Source: Skermanella sp. TT6 (GTDB lineage Bacteria; Pseudomonadota; Alphaproteobacteria; Azospirillales; Azospirillaceae). From it: 64,000 nt of DNA. Location of the stretch: positions 241,501 to 305,500 of the forward strand of contig NZ_CP067420.1 of the NCBI RefSeq assembly GCF_016653635.2. The letters run 5' to 3'. Shown in pieces: positions 16,875 to 25,067 of this stretch (within the stretch, counting starts at the first letter, position 1; every line of letters starts with the position of its first letter). The notes beneath the pieces are model-generated. The model was not told where the DNA came from. It worked only from the letters and a program-made list of their open reading frames with translations, and made no database searches. The translations under genes and the position numbers were made by a program.

Positions 16875-17777
16875 TTGGACCGGTTCGAGGCGATGAGCGT
16901 TTTGCTGGCGGTGGTCGAGGCGGGCAGCCTGTCCGCCGGGGCGCGTCGGCTCGGCCAGCCGCTGGCCACGGTCAGCCGCAAGGTCGCCGACCTGGAACGC
17001 CACCTCCACACCCGTCTGCTGGTGCGGACCAGCCGGCGCATCGGCCTGACCGATGCCGGGCGCGCCTATGTCGCCGCGTCGAAGCGCATCCTGGAGCAGG
17101 TGGAGGAGGCGGAGCGGACCGCATCGGGGGAGTACCGGGAGCCGCGCGGCGAGCTGAACGTGACCGCGCCGATCGTGTTCGGCCGCCGCCACCTGCTGCC
17201 GATCGCGCTGGAGTTCCTGGCGGCCCATGCCGAGATCGACCTGCGGCTGCTGCTGATCGACCGGTCGGTGACGCTGCACGAGGAGCATGTCGATCTTGCG
17301 CTGCGCATCGGCGTGCTGGACGACAGCACGCTGGTCGCCACGCGCGTCGGTTCGATCCGCCGTCTCCTGTGCGCCAGCCCGGACTATCTGGCGCGCCGGG
17401 GTACGCCGCGAACGCCCGAGGATCTGGCCGGCCATGACGGCATCGAGTTCCGCGGCACGCCCGCCGACCCGGACTGGCGCCACTCCCGCGGCGTCGCGGT
17501 GCCGCGCGTGCGCCTGGCGGTCAACACGGCGGAGGCCGCGGTCGATGCGGCGGTCGCCGGTTTGGGGATCACCCGGCTGCTGTCGTACCAGGTCGCCGAC
17601 GAGGTGAGGAGCGGCGCCCTGGTGCCCGTGCTGGAGCCTTTCGGCCCCGCGCCGGTGCCGGTCAGCCTGGTCTATCCGGAGCAGGGCCTGCTGCCGCTGA
17701 AGGTCCGCGCCTTCCTGGACTGGACCGCGCCGCGCCTGCGCGCCCGGCTCGCGTCAGCCCTGCACATCGGTCCCTGA
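16875..17777 (+). CDS. LysR-family transcriptional regulator
   Basis: A 300-residue regulator. The N-terminal winged helix-turn-helix (about 1-60, FEAMSVLLAVVEAGSLSAGA then RRLGQPLATVSRKVADLE) precedes the effector domain (about 90-290). The start is TTG at 16875 with GGGAGG directly upstream, which decides it over other codons. It is divergent from the hydrolase/flavoprotein operon with a 134-bp gap, the usual arrangement for LysR regulators and their targets. Confidence 0.93.
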   Translation: MDRFEAMSVLLAVVEAGSLSAGARRLGQPLATVSRKVADLERHLHTRLLVRTSRRIGLTDAGRAYVAASKRILEQVEEAERTASGEYREPRGELNVTAPIVFGRRHLLPIALEFLAAHAEIDLRLLLIDRSVTLHEEHVDLALRIGVLDDSTLVATRVGSIRRLLCASPDYLARRGTPRTPEDLAGHDGIEFRGTPADPDWRHSRGVAVPRVRLAVNTAEAAVDAAVAGLGITRLLSYQVADEVRSGALVPVLEPFGPAPVPVSLVYPEQGLLPLKVRAFLDWTAPRLRARLASALHIGP

Positions 17778-17857
17778 GCCTTCGAGCCGCAAGGCTTCCC
17801 CCGTCCTATCGCGAGTACCCGATCAGGTTGATCCTCCCGAGACAACCGGTCCGATGC

Positions 17858-17941
17858 GTTGCGCCATGGGCGCAACCGACGATCGTCGGGCCGCATCGCC
17901 TCCGCCCTGCATCCAGCCGTAAGTTGCGCCCATGGCGCAAC
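17858..17941. repeat. 84-bp element with 19-bp terminal inverted repeats
   Basis: GTTGCGCCATGGGCGCAAC at 17858-17876 is repeated in exact reverse complement at 17923-17941. Each 19-mer is itself nearly palindromic (8-bp arms around the centre). Between them lie a 12-bp perfect palindrome CGACGATCGTCG (17877-17888) and 34 bp more. A related half copy is at 27564-27614. The surrounding 17778-18103 gap has no gene; I looked for a thiamine riboswitch ahead of the TenA-like gene and saw no conserved box. Confidence 0.85.
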
Positions 17942-18103
17942 ACCGTGCGGCGAATGGAACGGCCGGCTGCGAGGGCCGGAGCGGTTCAACGAGCGATGTG
18001 ACTCGACAGTAATGCTACGCCCCCGTCGTCGGGGTGTCATGACGGGGGCCGGCGGGCTATCCTCGGCGGCGAGGAAACGGAAGACAAGGGAAGGCCCGGG
18101 AGC

Positions 18104-18787
18104 ATGAGTTTCGACGAGTACAGGAAGAACGATCCGGAAGCGCGTTTCACCGACTGGCTGAGGAGCGAGGCGGAGCCGCACTGGACGCGGATGACGACGC
18201 ACCGGTTCGCCCGGGAACTGGGGGAGGATAGCCTGGACGATGCCGTGGCGGGGCGTTACCTGGTGCAGGACTACGCCTTCGTGAACAGCTTCGTCTCGCT
18301 TCTGGGAAGCGCCATCGCGGCGGCGCCGGCGATGCCGTCCAAGCGGCGGTTCGCCGGTTTCGCGGCGGCGGTCACCGCCGACGAGAACGATTTCTTCCTC
18401 CGGTCGTTCGAGGCGCTGGGAATTCCCGAAGGGACGTGGAAGACGCCCGAACTGGGACCGGTGACGCGGGACTTCATCGCCGTGCTGGAGGGGGCCGGGC
18501 GCAGCGGCAGCTATCCCCACATGCTCGCCGTGCTGGTCGCGGCGGAGTGGAGCTACCTGACCTGGGCACAGGCCTGCCCGGCCCGGCGGCCGCAGCGGTT
18601 CTGGCTGGCGGAGTGGATCGAGCTGCACGCGATCCCGGAGTTCGAGGCCTTCGTCACCTGGCTGCGCGAGGAGACCGACCGGGTCGGGGCGGCGGCGGAC
18701 GAGGCGACCGGGGCCGCCATGCGCGACAGTTTCCGGCGGATGATGGTGCTGGAGGAGGCCTTCTTCGACGCCGCCTACGCCGGGTAG
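18104..18787 (+). CDS. TenA/PqqC-superfamily protein (thiaminase II-like)
   Basis: A 227-residue all-helical protein. DYAFVNSFVSLLGSAIAAAP, MLAVLVAAEWSYLTWAQA and WLAEWIELHAIPEFEAFVTW are the TenA helices; TenA hydrolyses aminopyrimidine in thiamine salvage. The catalytic Cys of classic TenA (usually in a CP/CPW-Y motif) is replaced by AEWSYL here, so this is the divergent TenA_E-type or a protein with another role. ATG at 18104 follows GGGAG. Its 3' end overlaps the convergent bacteriophytochrome gene by 13 bp. Confidence 0.78.
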   Translation: MSFDEYRKNDPEARFTDWLRSEAEPHWTRMTTHRFARELGEDSLDDAVAGRYLVQDYAFVNSFVSLLGSAIAAAPAMPSKRRFAGFAAAVTADENDFFLRSFEALGIPEGTWKTPELGPVTRDFIAVLEGAGRSGSYPHMLAVLVAAEWSYLTWAQACPARRPQRFWLAEWIELHAIPEFEAFVTWLREETDRVGAAADEATGAAMRDSFRRMMVLEEAFFDAAYAG

Positions 18788-21387
18788 GCCGCCCTCCCGA
18801 TCAGGGTATCGAGCGCTTCCGCGAAGTCTCCGGAGGAGTAGGGCTTGAACAGGCGGCGGACATGGCGGAAGCGCTCGGGCAGGGCATCGTCGGAGCTGAA
18901 GCCGGTGGCGAGCAGGAAGGGGATGCCGCGGCCGGCCAGGACGTCGGCGACGTCCCAGGAGGGGGTCCCGTGGAGATCGATGTCGACGACCGCGGCGTCG
19001 ATCGGTTCTTCGCGGGCCAGCTTGAGCGCCGCGGCGACGCGGGCGGCCGGACCGACCACCTCGCATCCGGCGGCCAGGAGCATGTGCTCGACCTGCATCG
19101 CGACCAGCGCCGAGTCCTCGACCAGCAGGACCCGGCGGGGCCGCCGGGACGCGGCCGGAGCGGGATCGCACGGTCCGGCTTCCGGCGGCGCGGGGGGCGG
19201 GGTGACGTCGATCACGTGCTCCTCCGGGATGCCGATGCGGCAGCGCACGCCCTCGGGCTCGAAATCGAGCCGGCTGGTCCCGTCCACCTCGTAGGCCAGG
19301 CTCCTCTCGATGACGATGCGGCCGAAGCCGCTGCGGTCCGGGGGCGTCACGGCGGGGCCGCCGCGCTCGGTCCAGTCGAGCGTGAAGACCCGGGCCTCGG
19401 CGGGGCCGTCCAGCGCCCAGCGCACCGTGACGGTGCCGGAGGGGGTAGAGAGCGAACCGTACTTGGCGGCGTTGGTGACCAGTTCGTGGACGGCCATGCT
19501 GAGCGCCAGCGCCGCCTTGGGACGCAGCAGGATCGCCGGGCCGTCGAGACGCAGCCGGCCGGCGGCCCGGGGATCCTGGTGGGCGCGCATCTCCTCCTCC
19601 AGCAGGCTGCGCAGGTCGGCGCCCTCCCAGCGGCTGCGGGTCAGCAGGCTGTGGGCGTAGGCCATCGCGCGGAGACGCTGGCCGAACGAGGCGGTGAAGT
19701 CCTCCAGCGCGGTGGAGCTGCCCCGGTGCCCGGAGGCGGAGTACTGGACAAGCGCCTGGATGTTGGCGAGCGTGTTCTTGACCCGGTGGTCCAGCTCCGC
19801 GAGCAGGAGTTCCTGGCTGCGCCGGGCCGTCTCGCGTTCCTTCGCGATCTGGTCGACCCGCCGGAGCACGACTTCGAGCAGGGTGGTGCGGAGCGTCCGG
19901 GCCGCGGCGATCTCCGCCTCGCTCCAGGGGTGGGAGCGGCCGCGGACCTCTTCCCTCCAGGCCTCGAAGGAGCGGCGCGGCGAGAGCCGGTCGCCGGCGG
20001 ACGTCGCCTCCACCGGCTTGTTCGGGTTGCCGGCCCAGGTGACCGTCCTGACGACCTCCGGCCGGAACCACAGGATGTAATCACGCGGGCTGCGCGAGAC
20101 CGAGAGCGCCAGGACGCCGGCGGCGATCTCCCGGATGCCATCGCCGCCGGGCCAGACCTGGGAAAGCCGGTCGGTCTCCCACACGCCGTCCGGGCTGGAG
20201 CGGTCCAGCCAGTCCACCAGGTCCTTGACGGTCGCCTGGTCCGGGGTGGTGCCGATCGAGGAGAAACGGCCGTCGAGCCACAGCGCCACGCCGGAGCACG
20301 GCACGTAGTCCTGCAGGTTCGGCTTGTGGCACATCAGGCCGCCGGCCAGGTCGTCGTCGCGCGAGATCACGCCGACCAGCCGGTCGTGGACGCCGTGCAA
20401 GCGCATGGCTTCCTCCAGCATCTCGGCCTTGAGCCTGGCGTCGAGCTGGAAGGAGAACATCTGCGCGAACAGCTCGCAGGCGGCCCGGGTGCCGTGGGGC
20501 AGGTAACGGGGCTCGTCATGGTGGCAGGCGACCAGTCCCCACAGCCGGTCGCCGCGCAGGATCGACAGCGACATGGACGCCCGCACGTTCATGTTGGCGA
20601 GATATTCCAGGTGCAGGGGCGAGACGCTGCGGAGCGCGCAGTGCGCCAGGTTGACCGGCCGGCCGGTCAGGGGACTGACGGGCGGCACCAGGGGAGCCGG
20701 CCGGTAGCGCGCGTCGGGGATCAGGCGAAGCCAGTTCCGGCGGTAGAGGTCGCGCGCCTGGGCGGGAATGTCCGAGGCGGGATAGTGCAGGTCGAGGTAG
20801 GAGCCGATGTCGTCGCGCCGGCTTTCGGCGAAGACGTGCCCGATGCCGTCCTGGTTGAAGCGGTAGATCATGACGCGGGCGAATCCGGTCGCCCGCCGCA
20901 CCTCTTCCGCGGCGCCCCGGCAGAAGTCGCGGAGCGTGGCGGCGCCCTGGACCGCGCCCAGCATCGCCTGGACCAGCCCGAGCGGGCCGCCGGGGGGCAG
21001 AGGGGACGATCCGTCCACCGGCTCCAGCTCGACGACCAGACCGGCTTCCCCGGCATGGACGGAGGCGTCGAAACGGCGGTCGGCGGCGGCCAGTTCTAAG
21101 CTGAACAGGTTCTTCGACCGGGGAATGAGGTTCGCCCGCGCCACGACGTCGCGGATCACGCCGATCGCGTCGGCGTTCACCAGCGAGCCGAACGGGATGC
21201 CGGCAAGCTCTCCGGGGGTGCTGCCGAGAAGGGTTTCGGTCGGGCCGGCGGCCTGGAGGATGCACAGGGTTTCGGGGTGCAGGACGACCAGCACGCCGTG
21301 GGGCTGGATCGATCCCGGGATCTCGATCGGCTCACGATCGCAGTTCGTCAGATCCACCGCGCCGAACGATGGACTTGATACGATCAT
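18775..21387 (-). CDS. bphP: Bacteriophytochrome HWE histidine kinase with C-terminal receiver domain
   Basis: An 870-residue red/far-red sensor. PAS_2 domain with the biliverdin-binding C16 in LTNCDREPIEIPGSIQPHG, then GAF with PASDIP (203-208) and SPLHLEYLANMNVRASMSL, then PHY with the tongue motif SPRRSFEAW. An HWE-type kinase core follows (ELDHRVKNTLANIQ, phosphoacceptor His) and ends in a receiver domain (RRVLLVEDSALVAMQVEHML, Asp in AAVVDIDLHG). ATG at 21387 has a GGAGG ribosome site; upstream Met codons are discounted. The fused receiver suggests intramolecular or reverse phosphotransfer. No heme oxygenase (bphO) gene is adjacent, so biliverdin must come from elsewhere. Confidence 0.93.
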   Translation of the reverse strand: MIVSSPSFGAVDLTNCDREPIEIPGSIQPHGVLVVLHPETLCILQAAGPTETLLGSTPGELAGIPFGSLVNADAIGVIRDVVARANLIPRSKNLFSLELAAADRRFDASVHAGEAGLVVELEPVDGSSPLPPGGPLGLVQAMLGAVQGAATLRDFCRGAAEEVRRATGFARVMIYRFNQDGIGHVFAESRRDDIGSYLDLHYPASDIPAQARDLYRRNWLRLIPDARYRPAPLVPPVSPLTGRPVNLAHCALRSVSPLHLEYLANMNVRASMSLSILRGDRLWGLVACHHDEPRYLPHGTRAACELFAQMFSFQLDARLKAEMLEEAMRLHGVHDRLVGVISRDDDLAGGLMCHKPNLQDYVPCSGVALWLDGRFSSIGTTPDQATVKDLVDWLDRSSPDGVWETDRLSQVWPGGDGIREIAAGVLALSVSRSPRDYILWFRPEVVRTVTWAGNPNKPVEATSAGDRLSPRRSFEAWREEVRGRSHPWSEAEIAAARTLRTTLLEVVLRRVDQIAKERETARRSQELLLAELDHRVKNTLANIQALVQYSASGHRGSSTALEDFTASFGQRLRAMAYAHSLLTRSRWEGADLRSLLEEEMRAHQDPRAAGRLRLDGPAILLRPKAALALSMAVHELVTNAAKYGSLSTPSGTVTVRWALDGPAEARVFTLDWTERGGPAVTPPDRSGFGRIVIERSLAYEVDGTSRLDFEPEGVRCRIGIPEEHVIDVTPPPAPPEAGPCDPAPAASRRPRRVLLVEDSALVAMQVEHMLLAAGCEVVGPAARVAAALKLAREEPIDAAVVDIDLHGTPSWDVADVLAGRGIPFLLATGFSSDDALPERFRHVRRLFKPYSSGDFAEALDTLIGRAAYPA

Positions 21388-21720
21388 TTCCCTGCCTCCG
21401 AAACAAAGGATCACCGAACCGCCTGCCAGCCGACCCATGATGTCGGCAGGGCAAGTTATCAGATCGCGCAATGCTTTCAAAAGCCTCAAGGAGATTCCGT
21501 CAGGACTGGCCGGAGGCGGCAGCCGGCAAAAGGCCGCGGAGCCGGTAGGATTTTTCGTTTGGGGCGGGGGCGGCGTGAATTTACTGACGAAGGCTCCGAT
21601 TTTTCAAAGCAGCCATGAATTGGGCCGAATCGCTGTCATCCGTGTTATAGATCTGTTATCAACGGGGTCGATGGTTCCTAGTCAATATGCGATACCGGTC
21701 CGCGTCACCGGTCGTAAGCA

Positions 21721-21748
21721 CTTGAAATCCGGTCAGGAAATCTTATCT
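21721..21748 (+). promoter_or_regulatory. Candidate RpoH-type promoter upstream of rpoH
   Basis: CTTGAA (21721-21726), 15 bp, then CTTATCT (21742-21748) resembles the alphaproteobacterial heat-shock promoter (CTTG ... CYTATNT). It lies about 195 bp upstream of the rpoH start and would allow autoregulation. Assignment is by consensus only. Confidence 0.4.
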
Positions 21749-21847
21749 CTAGTCTGTTCGTCGAGGCTCGGAAGGAGCCGTACTGGATCGGCGGACTTCC
21801 CGGAAATCCCGACCTATACCGGTTCGACGCGCATCGACCCAGCACGG

Positions 21848-21866
21848 GGTGATTTTCAGAATCACC
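21848..21866 (+). other. Hairpin in the rpoH leader
   Basis: GGTGATT-TTCAG-AATCACC is a perfect 7-bp stem with a 5-nt loop, about 80 bp upstream of the rpoH ATG. It would be part of the 5' untranslated RNA from the candidate promoter. The 21388-21943 gap has no other gene. Confidence 0.4.
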
Positions 21867-21943
21867 GCCGGAACTGGGCGATTTTGTCGTGTCGGGCGGG
21901 TTACGTCAGGGTGGGACATGTCGACGAAGAGGAGGCTCGACGA

Positions 21944-22843
21944 ATGACATTGCTGAACATCGCGCAGGCCGGCGGCGGCATGGGCCGTTACCTGGACGAA
22001 GCGAAACGCTTTCCCATGCTGAATCCCGGGCAGGAGCGGGACCTGGCGATCGCCTGGCGCGAGCGCGGCGACGAGGAGGCCCTGCGCCTGCTGACGGGCA
22101 GCCATCTGCGGCTGGTGATCAAGATCGCGCGCGGCTTCGCGGGGTACGGCCTGCCCGCGTCCGAGCTGATCGCCGAGGGCAACGTGGGCCTGATGCAGGC
22201 GGCCCAGAAGTTCGACCCGGACCGCGGTTTCCGGTTCGCCACCTATGCGATCTGGTGGATCCGCGCGGCGATCCAGGAATACATCCTGCACAATTGGTCC
22301 ATGGTCAAGATGGGCACCACCGCCGCCCAGAAGAAGCTTTTCTTCAACCTGCGCCGCCTGAAGGGCCGGATGGAGGAGCTGGAGCAGGGCGACCTGTCGC
22401 CGGCCACGGTGACAACCATCGCGACCGAGCTGGACGTGCCCGAATCGGAAGTGGTCGAGATGAACCGCCGGCTGTCCATGGGCGACAGCTCGCTGAACGC
22501 GGCAGTGGGGGCGGAAGGCGATACCGACTGGCTGGACCTGCTGTCGGACGAGCGGCCGACCCAGGAGGCGGTGGTCGCGGAGGCCGACGAGCTGGCCCTG
22601 CGGCGACGCCTGCTGGACCAGGCCCTGGAGAAGCTGAACGACCGCGAGCGGCAGATCCTGATGGAGCGCCGGCTGGCGGACGAGCCGGCCACCCTGGAGG
22701 TGCTGGGCGAGCGCTACGCCGTGTCGCGCGAGCGGATCCGGCAGATCGAGGCTCGGGCGTTCGAGAAGCTTCAGAAGGCGGTGCTCAACGCCGCCCAGGC
22801 CCTTCGCAAACCCGCGGGCCAGGCGATGCTGGCCGCGGGCTGA
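21944..22843 (+). CDS. rpoH: RNA polymerase heat-shock sigma factor RpoH (sigma-32)
   Basis: A 299-residue sigma-70-family factor. Region 2.4 (KFDPDRGFRFATYAIWWIRA) is followed by the RpoH box (QKKLFFNLRR), unique to sigma-32, and region 4.2 (ERYAVSRERIRQIEARAFEK). Length matches the family. ATG at 21944 has GAGGAGG upstream. It directs RNA polymerase to heat-shock promoters. Many alphaproteobacteria carry more than one RpoH, so this copy may be specialised. Confidence 0.95.
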   Translation: MTLLNIAQAGGGMGRYLDEAKRFPMLNPGQERDLAIAWRERGDEEALRLLTGSHLRLVIKIARGFAGYGLPASELIAEGNVGLMQAAQKFDPDRGFRFATYAIWWIRAAIQEYILHNWSMVKMGTTAAQKKLFFNLRRLKGRMEELEQGDLSPATVTTIATELDVPESEVVEMNRRLSMGDSSLNAAVGAEGDTDWLDLLSDERPTQEAVVAEADELALRRRLLDQALEKLNDRERQILMERRLADEPATLEVLGERYAVSRERIRQIEARAFEKLQKAVLNAAQALRKPAGQAMLAAG

Positions 22844-22905
22844 CCCGATTCCCTGTTGGATTCTCGCACTGGACAAGGGGGCGTAGAAGGGGGCCGACCT
22901 CCCGG

Positions 22906-23031
22906 TCAGACGCGGACCGAAGAGGTGCTGAAGGCCTGGAACGCCGGCTGCTGGACATAGTTCTGAAGGACGACGGCCGCCCCGACGGCCAGGACGACGG
23001 CGGTGAAGACGCCGAGAACGAAGGCTTTCAT
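22906..23031 (-). CDS. Small single-span membrane protein (41 residues)
   Basis: A 41-residue ORF starting ATG 23031. It has one hydrophobic helix (VLGVFTAVVLAVGAAVVLQ) after a short MKAF N-terminus and a polar tail that ends FSTSSVRV. I recall similar short proteins with a (F)ATSSVRV-type ending in other alphaproteobacteria. It is convergent with rpoH, 62 bp apart. The clean N-in/C-out layout and sensible codon use support a real gene; function unknown. Confidence 0.7.
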   Translation of the reverse strand: MKAFVLGVFTAVVLAVGAAVVLQNYVQQPAFQAFSTSSVRV

Positions 23032-23196
23032 GGACTGTCTGCTCCCCCGGAAGACGCGGCGGGCGCGGATGCGCTGCCGTGATGCCGATCATATGCCTCA
23101 AATGCGATCGCCGCAATCGGCGGAAAGTCGCGGCACGGGACCGTGGGGCGGAGTGTTGACGAGGTTCGACATATCGATTGCCCGAGGAGTTTCCCG

Positions 23197-23538
23197 ATGG
23201 TTTCCCTGGACGTCTATCGCGGGAAGAACCGCGTCCTGCTGGTCTTCGGCCCGTCGCCCGAGGATCCCCAGGTCCAGCACCAGCTGACCAGCGCCGCCGA
23301 CAACAAGGACGATTTCGCCGACCGGGACCTGATCGTGCGGGCGATGCCGGCGAGCGATCCGGAAGCGGCGGGCTTCCGCGAGCGATACGGCGCGCCGGCC
23401 GAAGGGTTCGCCGCGATCCTGATCGGCAAGGACGGGACCGAGAAGCTGCGCCGGAGCGAGCCGATCCTGGCCGAGGAGCTGTTCGCCGCCATTGATTCGA
23501 TGCCGATGCGGCAGGACGAGATGGAGCGGGGCGGCTGA
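23197..23538 (+). CDS. DUF4174 domain-containing protein
   Basis: A 113-residue protein matching DUF4174, a thioredoxin-like family without obvious catalytic cysteines. Core: VYRGKNRVLLVFGPSPEDPQ, FADRDLIVRAMPA and FAAILIGKDGTEKLRRSEPI, with the characteristic final strand-helix. ATG at 23197 was chosen for its GAGGAG ribosome site and family-like start; the frame extends upstream without support. Function unknown. Confidence 0.82.
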   Translation: MVSLDVYRGKNRVLLVFGPSPEDPQVQHQLTSAADNKDDFADRDLIVRAMPASDPEAAGFRERYGAPAEGFAAILIGKDGTEKLRRSEPILAEELFAAIDSMPMRQDEMERGG

Positions 23539-23631
23539 ATTGGGCGGTGCCCCGCCGCGGGGCTGTTGCTCCCGGACGGGACTCCGGCCTAGGGTCCTGT
23601 CGGGCGACAACCGGGGCAAGGATTTCCCGAC

Positions 23632-25056
23632 ATGACAGACATCCCCGCGGACCGCTCCGGTCCGCCGCGGCCCGGCTCTTCGAGGCCGGGTTCGTCGAGT
23701 CCGGGCCACGGCGTCAGCCTGGGGACGGCGTTCCGCGTCTGGATGCGGATCGGCCTGCTGAGCTTCGGCGGGCCGGCCGGGCAGATCGCCTTGATGCACA
23801 GGATCCTGGTCGAGGAACTGCGCTGGATCGGCGAGACCCGGTTCCTGCACGCGCTCAACTATTGCATGCTGCTGCCAGGACCCGAGGCCCAGCAGCTGAC
23901 CGTCTATATCGGCTGGCTGATGCACAGGGCGGCGGGGGGACTGATCGCCGGAATCCTGTTCGTGCTGCCCGGCGTCGTCGCGATCATGGCGCTGAGCCTG
24001 GTCTATGCCGCGTTCGGGTCGGTGCCGCTGGTCGCCGCGCTGTTCTTCGGCCTGAAGGCGGCGGTGCTGGCGATCGTGCTCCAGGCGGTCGTCCGGCTGG
24101 GCGGCAAGGCGCTGAGGAACGGGGCGGCGCTGGGCATCGCGGCGGCGGCCTTCGCCGCGATCTTCCTGTTCGACGTGCCGTTCCCGCTGATCGTGCTGGG
24201 GGCGGCGCTGATCGGCCTGGCAGGCGGGCATTTCGGGTGGAGCGCCTTCGCCGGGGGTGGCGGCCACGGCTCGGTCGGGGGACGCGCCGTGGACGATGCC
24301 GAATCGTTGTTGGGCGAGGAGATCCCCGCCCATGCCCGGCCGACCCTGGGATGGTCGCTGAAGGTCGCCGCCATCTGCCTGGCGCTGTGGCTCGGCCCGA
24401 TCCTGGCGCTGGCGCTGTGGCTGGGCTGGGACGACACCTTCACCCGGATCGCGCTGTTCTTCTCCAAGATGGCGGTGGTCACCTTCGGCGGCGCCTACGC
24501 CGTGCTGGCCTATGTCGCCCAGCAGGCGGTGGAGACCTATGGCTGGCTTCGACCGGGCGAGATGCTGGACGGGCTGGGCATGGCCGAGACGACGCCGGGA
24601 CCGCTGATCATGGTGCTCCAGTTCGTGGGATTCATGGCCGCGTTCCGCGATCCCGGCAGCCTGCCGCCTTTGCTGGCCGGCGTGCTGGCCGGGCTGCTGG
24701 CCACCTGGGTCACCTTCGTGCCCTGTTTCCTGTGGATCTTCCTGGGGGCGCCCTTCGTGGAGAAGCTGCGCGGCAACCGGGCCCTGGGCGCCGCGCTGGC
24801 CGCCATCACCGCGGCGGTGGTCGGGGTGATCCTGAACCTGGCGATATGGTTCGCCTTGCACGTCCTGTTCCGGGAGGTGCGCGAGACCCGGGTGGCCGGG
24901 ATGAGCATCGATTGGCCGGTCCCGGCCTCCATCGACCCGGCGGCGGCGCTGCTGAGCGCCGCCGCCGTGGTCGCGGTGTTCCGCTTCAAGGCCGGGGTGC
25001 TGCCGGTGATCGGCGCGTGCGCCGCTGCCGGGCTGCTGATCCATTTCTTCCGGTAG
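23632..25056 (+). CDS. chrA: Chromate efflux transporter ChrA (CHR family, long form)
   Basis: A 474-residue membrane protein of two homologous CHR halves. The first has FRVWMRIGLLSFGGPAGQIA and LLPGPEAQQLTVYIGWL. The second has KMAVVTFGGAYAVLAYVAQQ and GMAETTPGPLIMVLQFVGF. Together about 10-12 segments. Family members export chromate. It follows the DUF4174 gene by 93 bp. No chrB regulator is nearby. Confidence 0.92.
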   Translation: MTDIPADRSGPPRPGSSRPGSSSPGHGVSLGTAFRVWMRIGLLSFGGPAGQIALMHRILVEELRWIGETRFLHALNYCMLLPGPEAQQLTVYIGWLMHRAAGGLIAGILFVLPGVVAIMALSLVYAAFGSVPLVAALFFGLKAAVLAIVLQAVVRLGGKALRNGAALGIAAAAFAAIFLFDVPFPLIVLGAALIGLAGGHFGWSAFAGGGGHGSVGGRAVDDAESLLGEEIPAHARPTLGWSLKVAAICLALWLGPILALALWLGWDDTFTRIALFFSKMAVVTFGGAYAVLAYVAQQAVETYGWLRPGEMLDGLGMAETTPGPLIMVLQFVGFMAAFRDPGSLPPLLAGVLAGLLATWVTFVPCFLWIFLGAPFVEKLRGNRALGAALAAITAAVVGVILNLAIWFALHVLFREVRETRVAGMSIDWPVPASIDPAAALLSAAAVVAVFRFKAGVLPVIGACAAAGLLIHFFR

Positions 25057-25067
25057 GCGCCGCCGGC

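Noticed and set aside
17778-18103. Thiamine riboswitch ahead of the TenA-like gene
   Set aside because: No conserved THI-box elements were seen. The palindromes there belong to the 84-bp repeat element, which has a second copy away from any thiamine gene.
17672-20071. Very long open frames opposite or out of phase with real genes, for example 17672-20071 and 1472-2785
   Set aside because: They overlap genes with clear domain signatures and have Arg/Pro/Gly-rich composition without motifs. This is the normal effect of high G+C with few stop codons.
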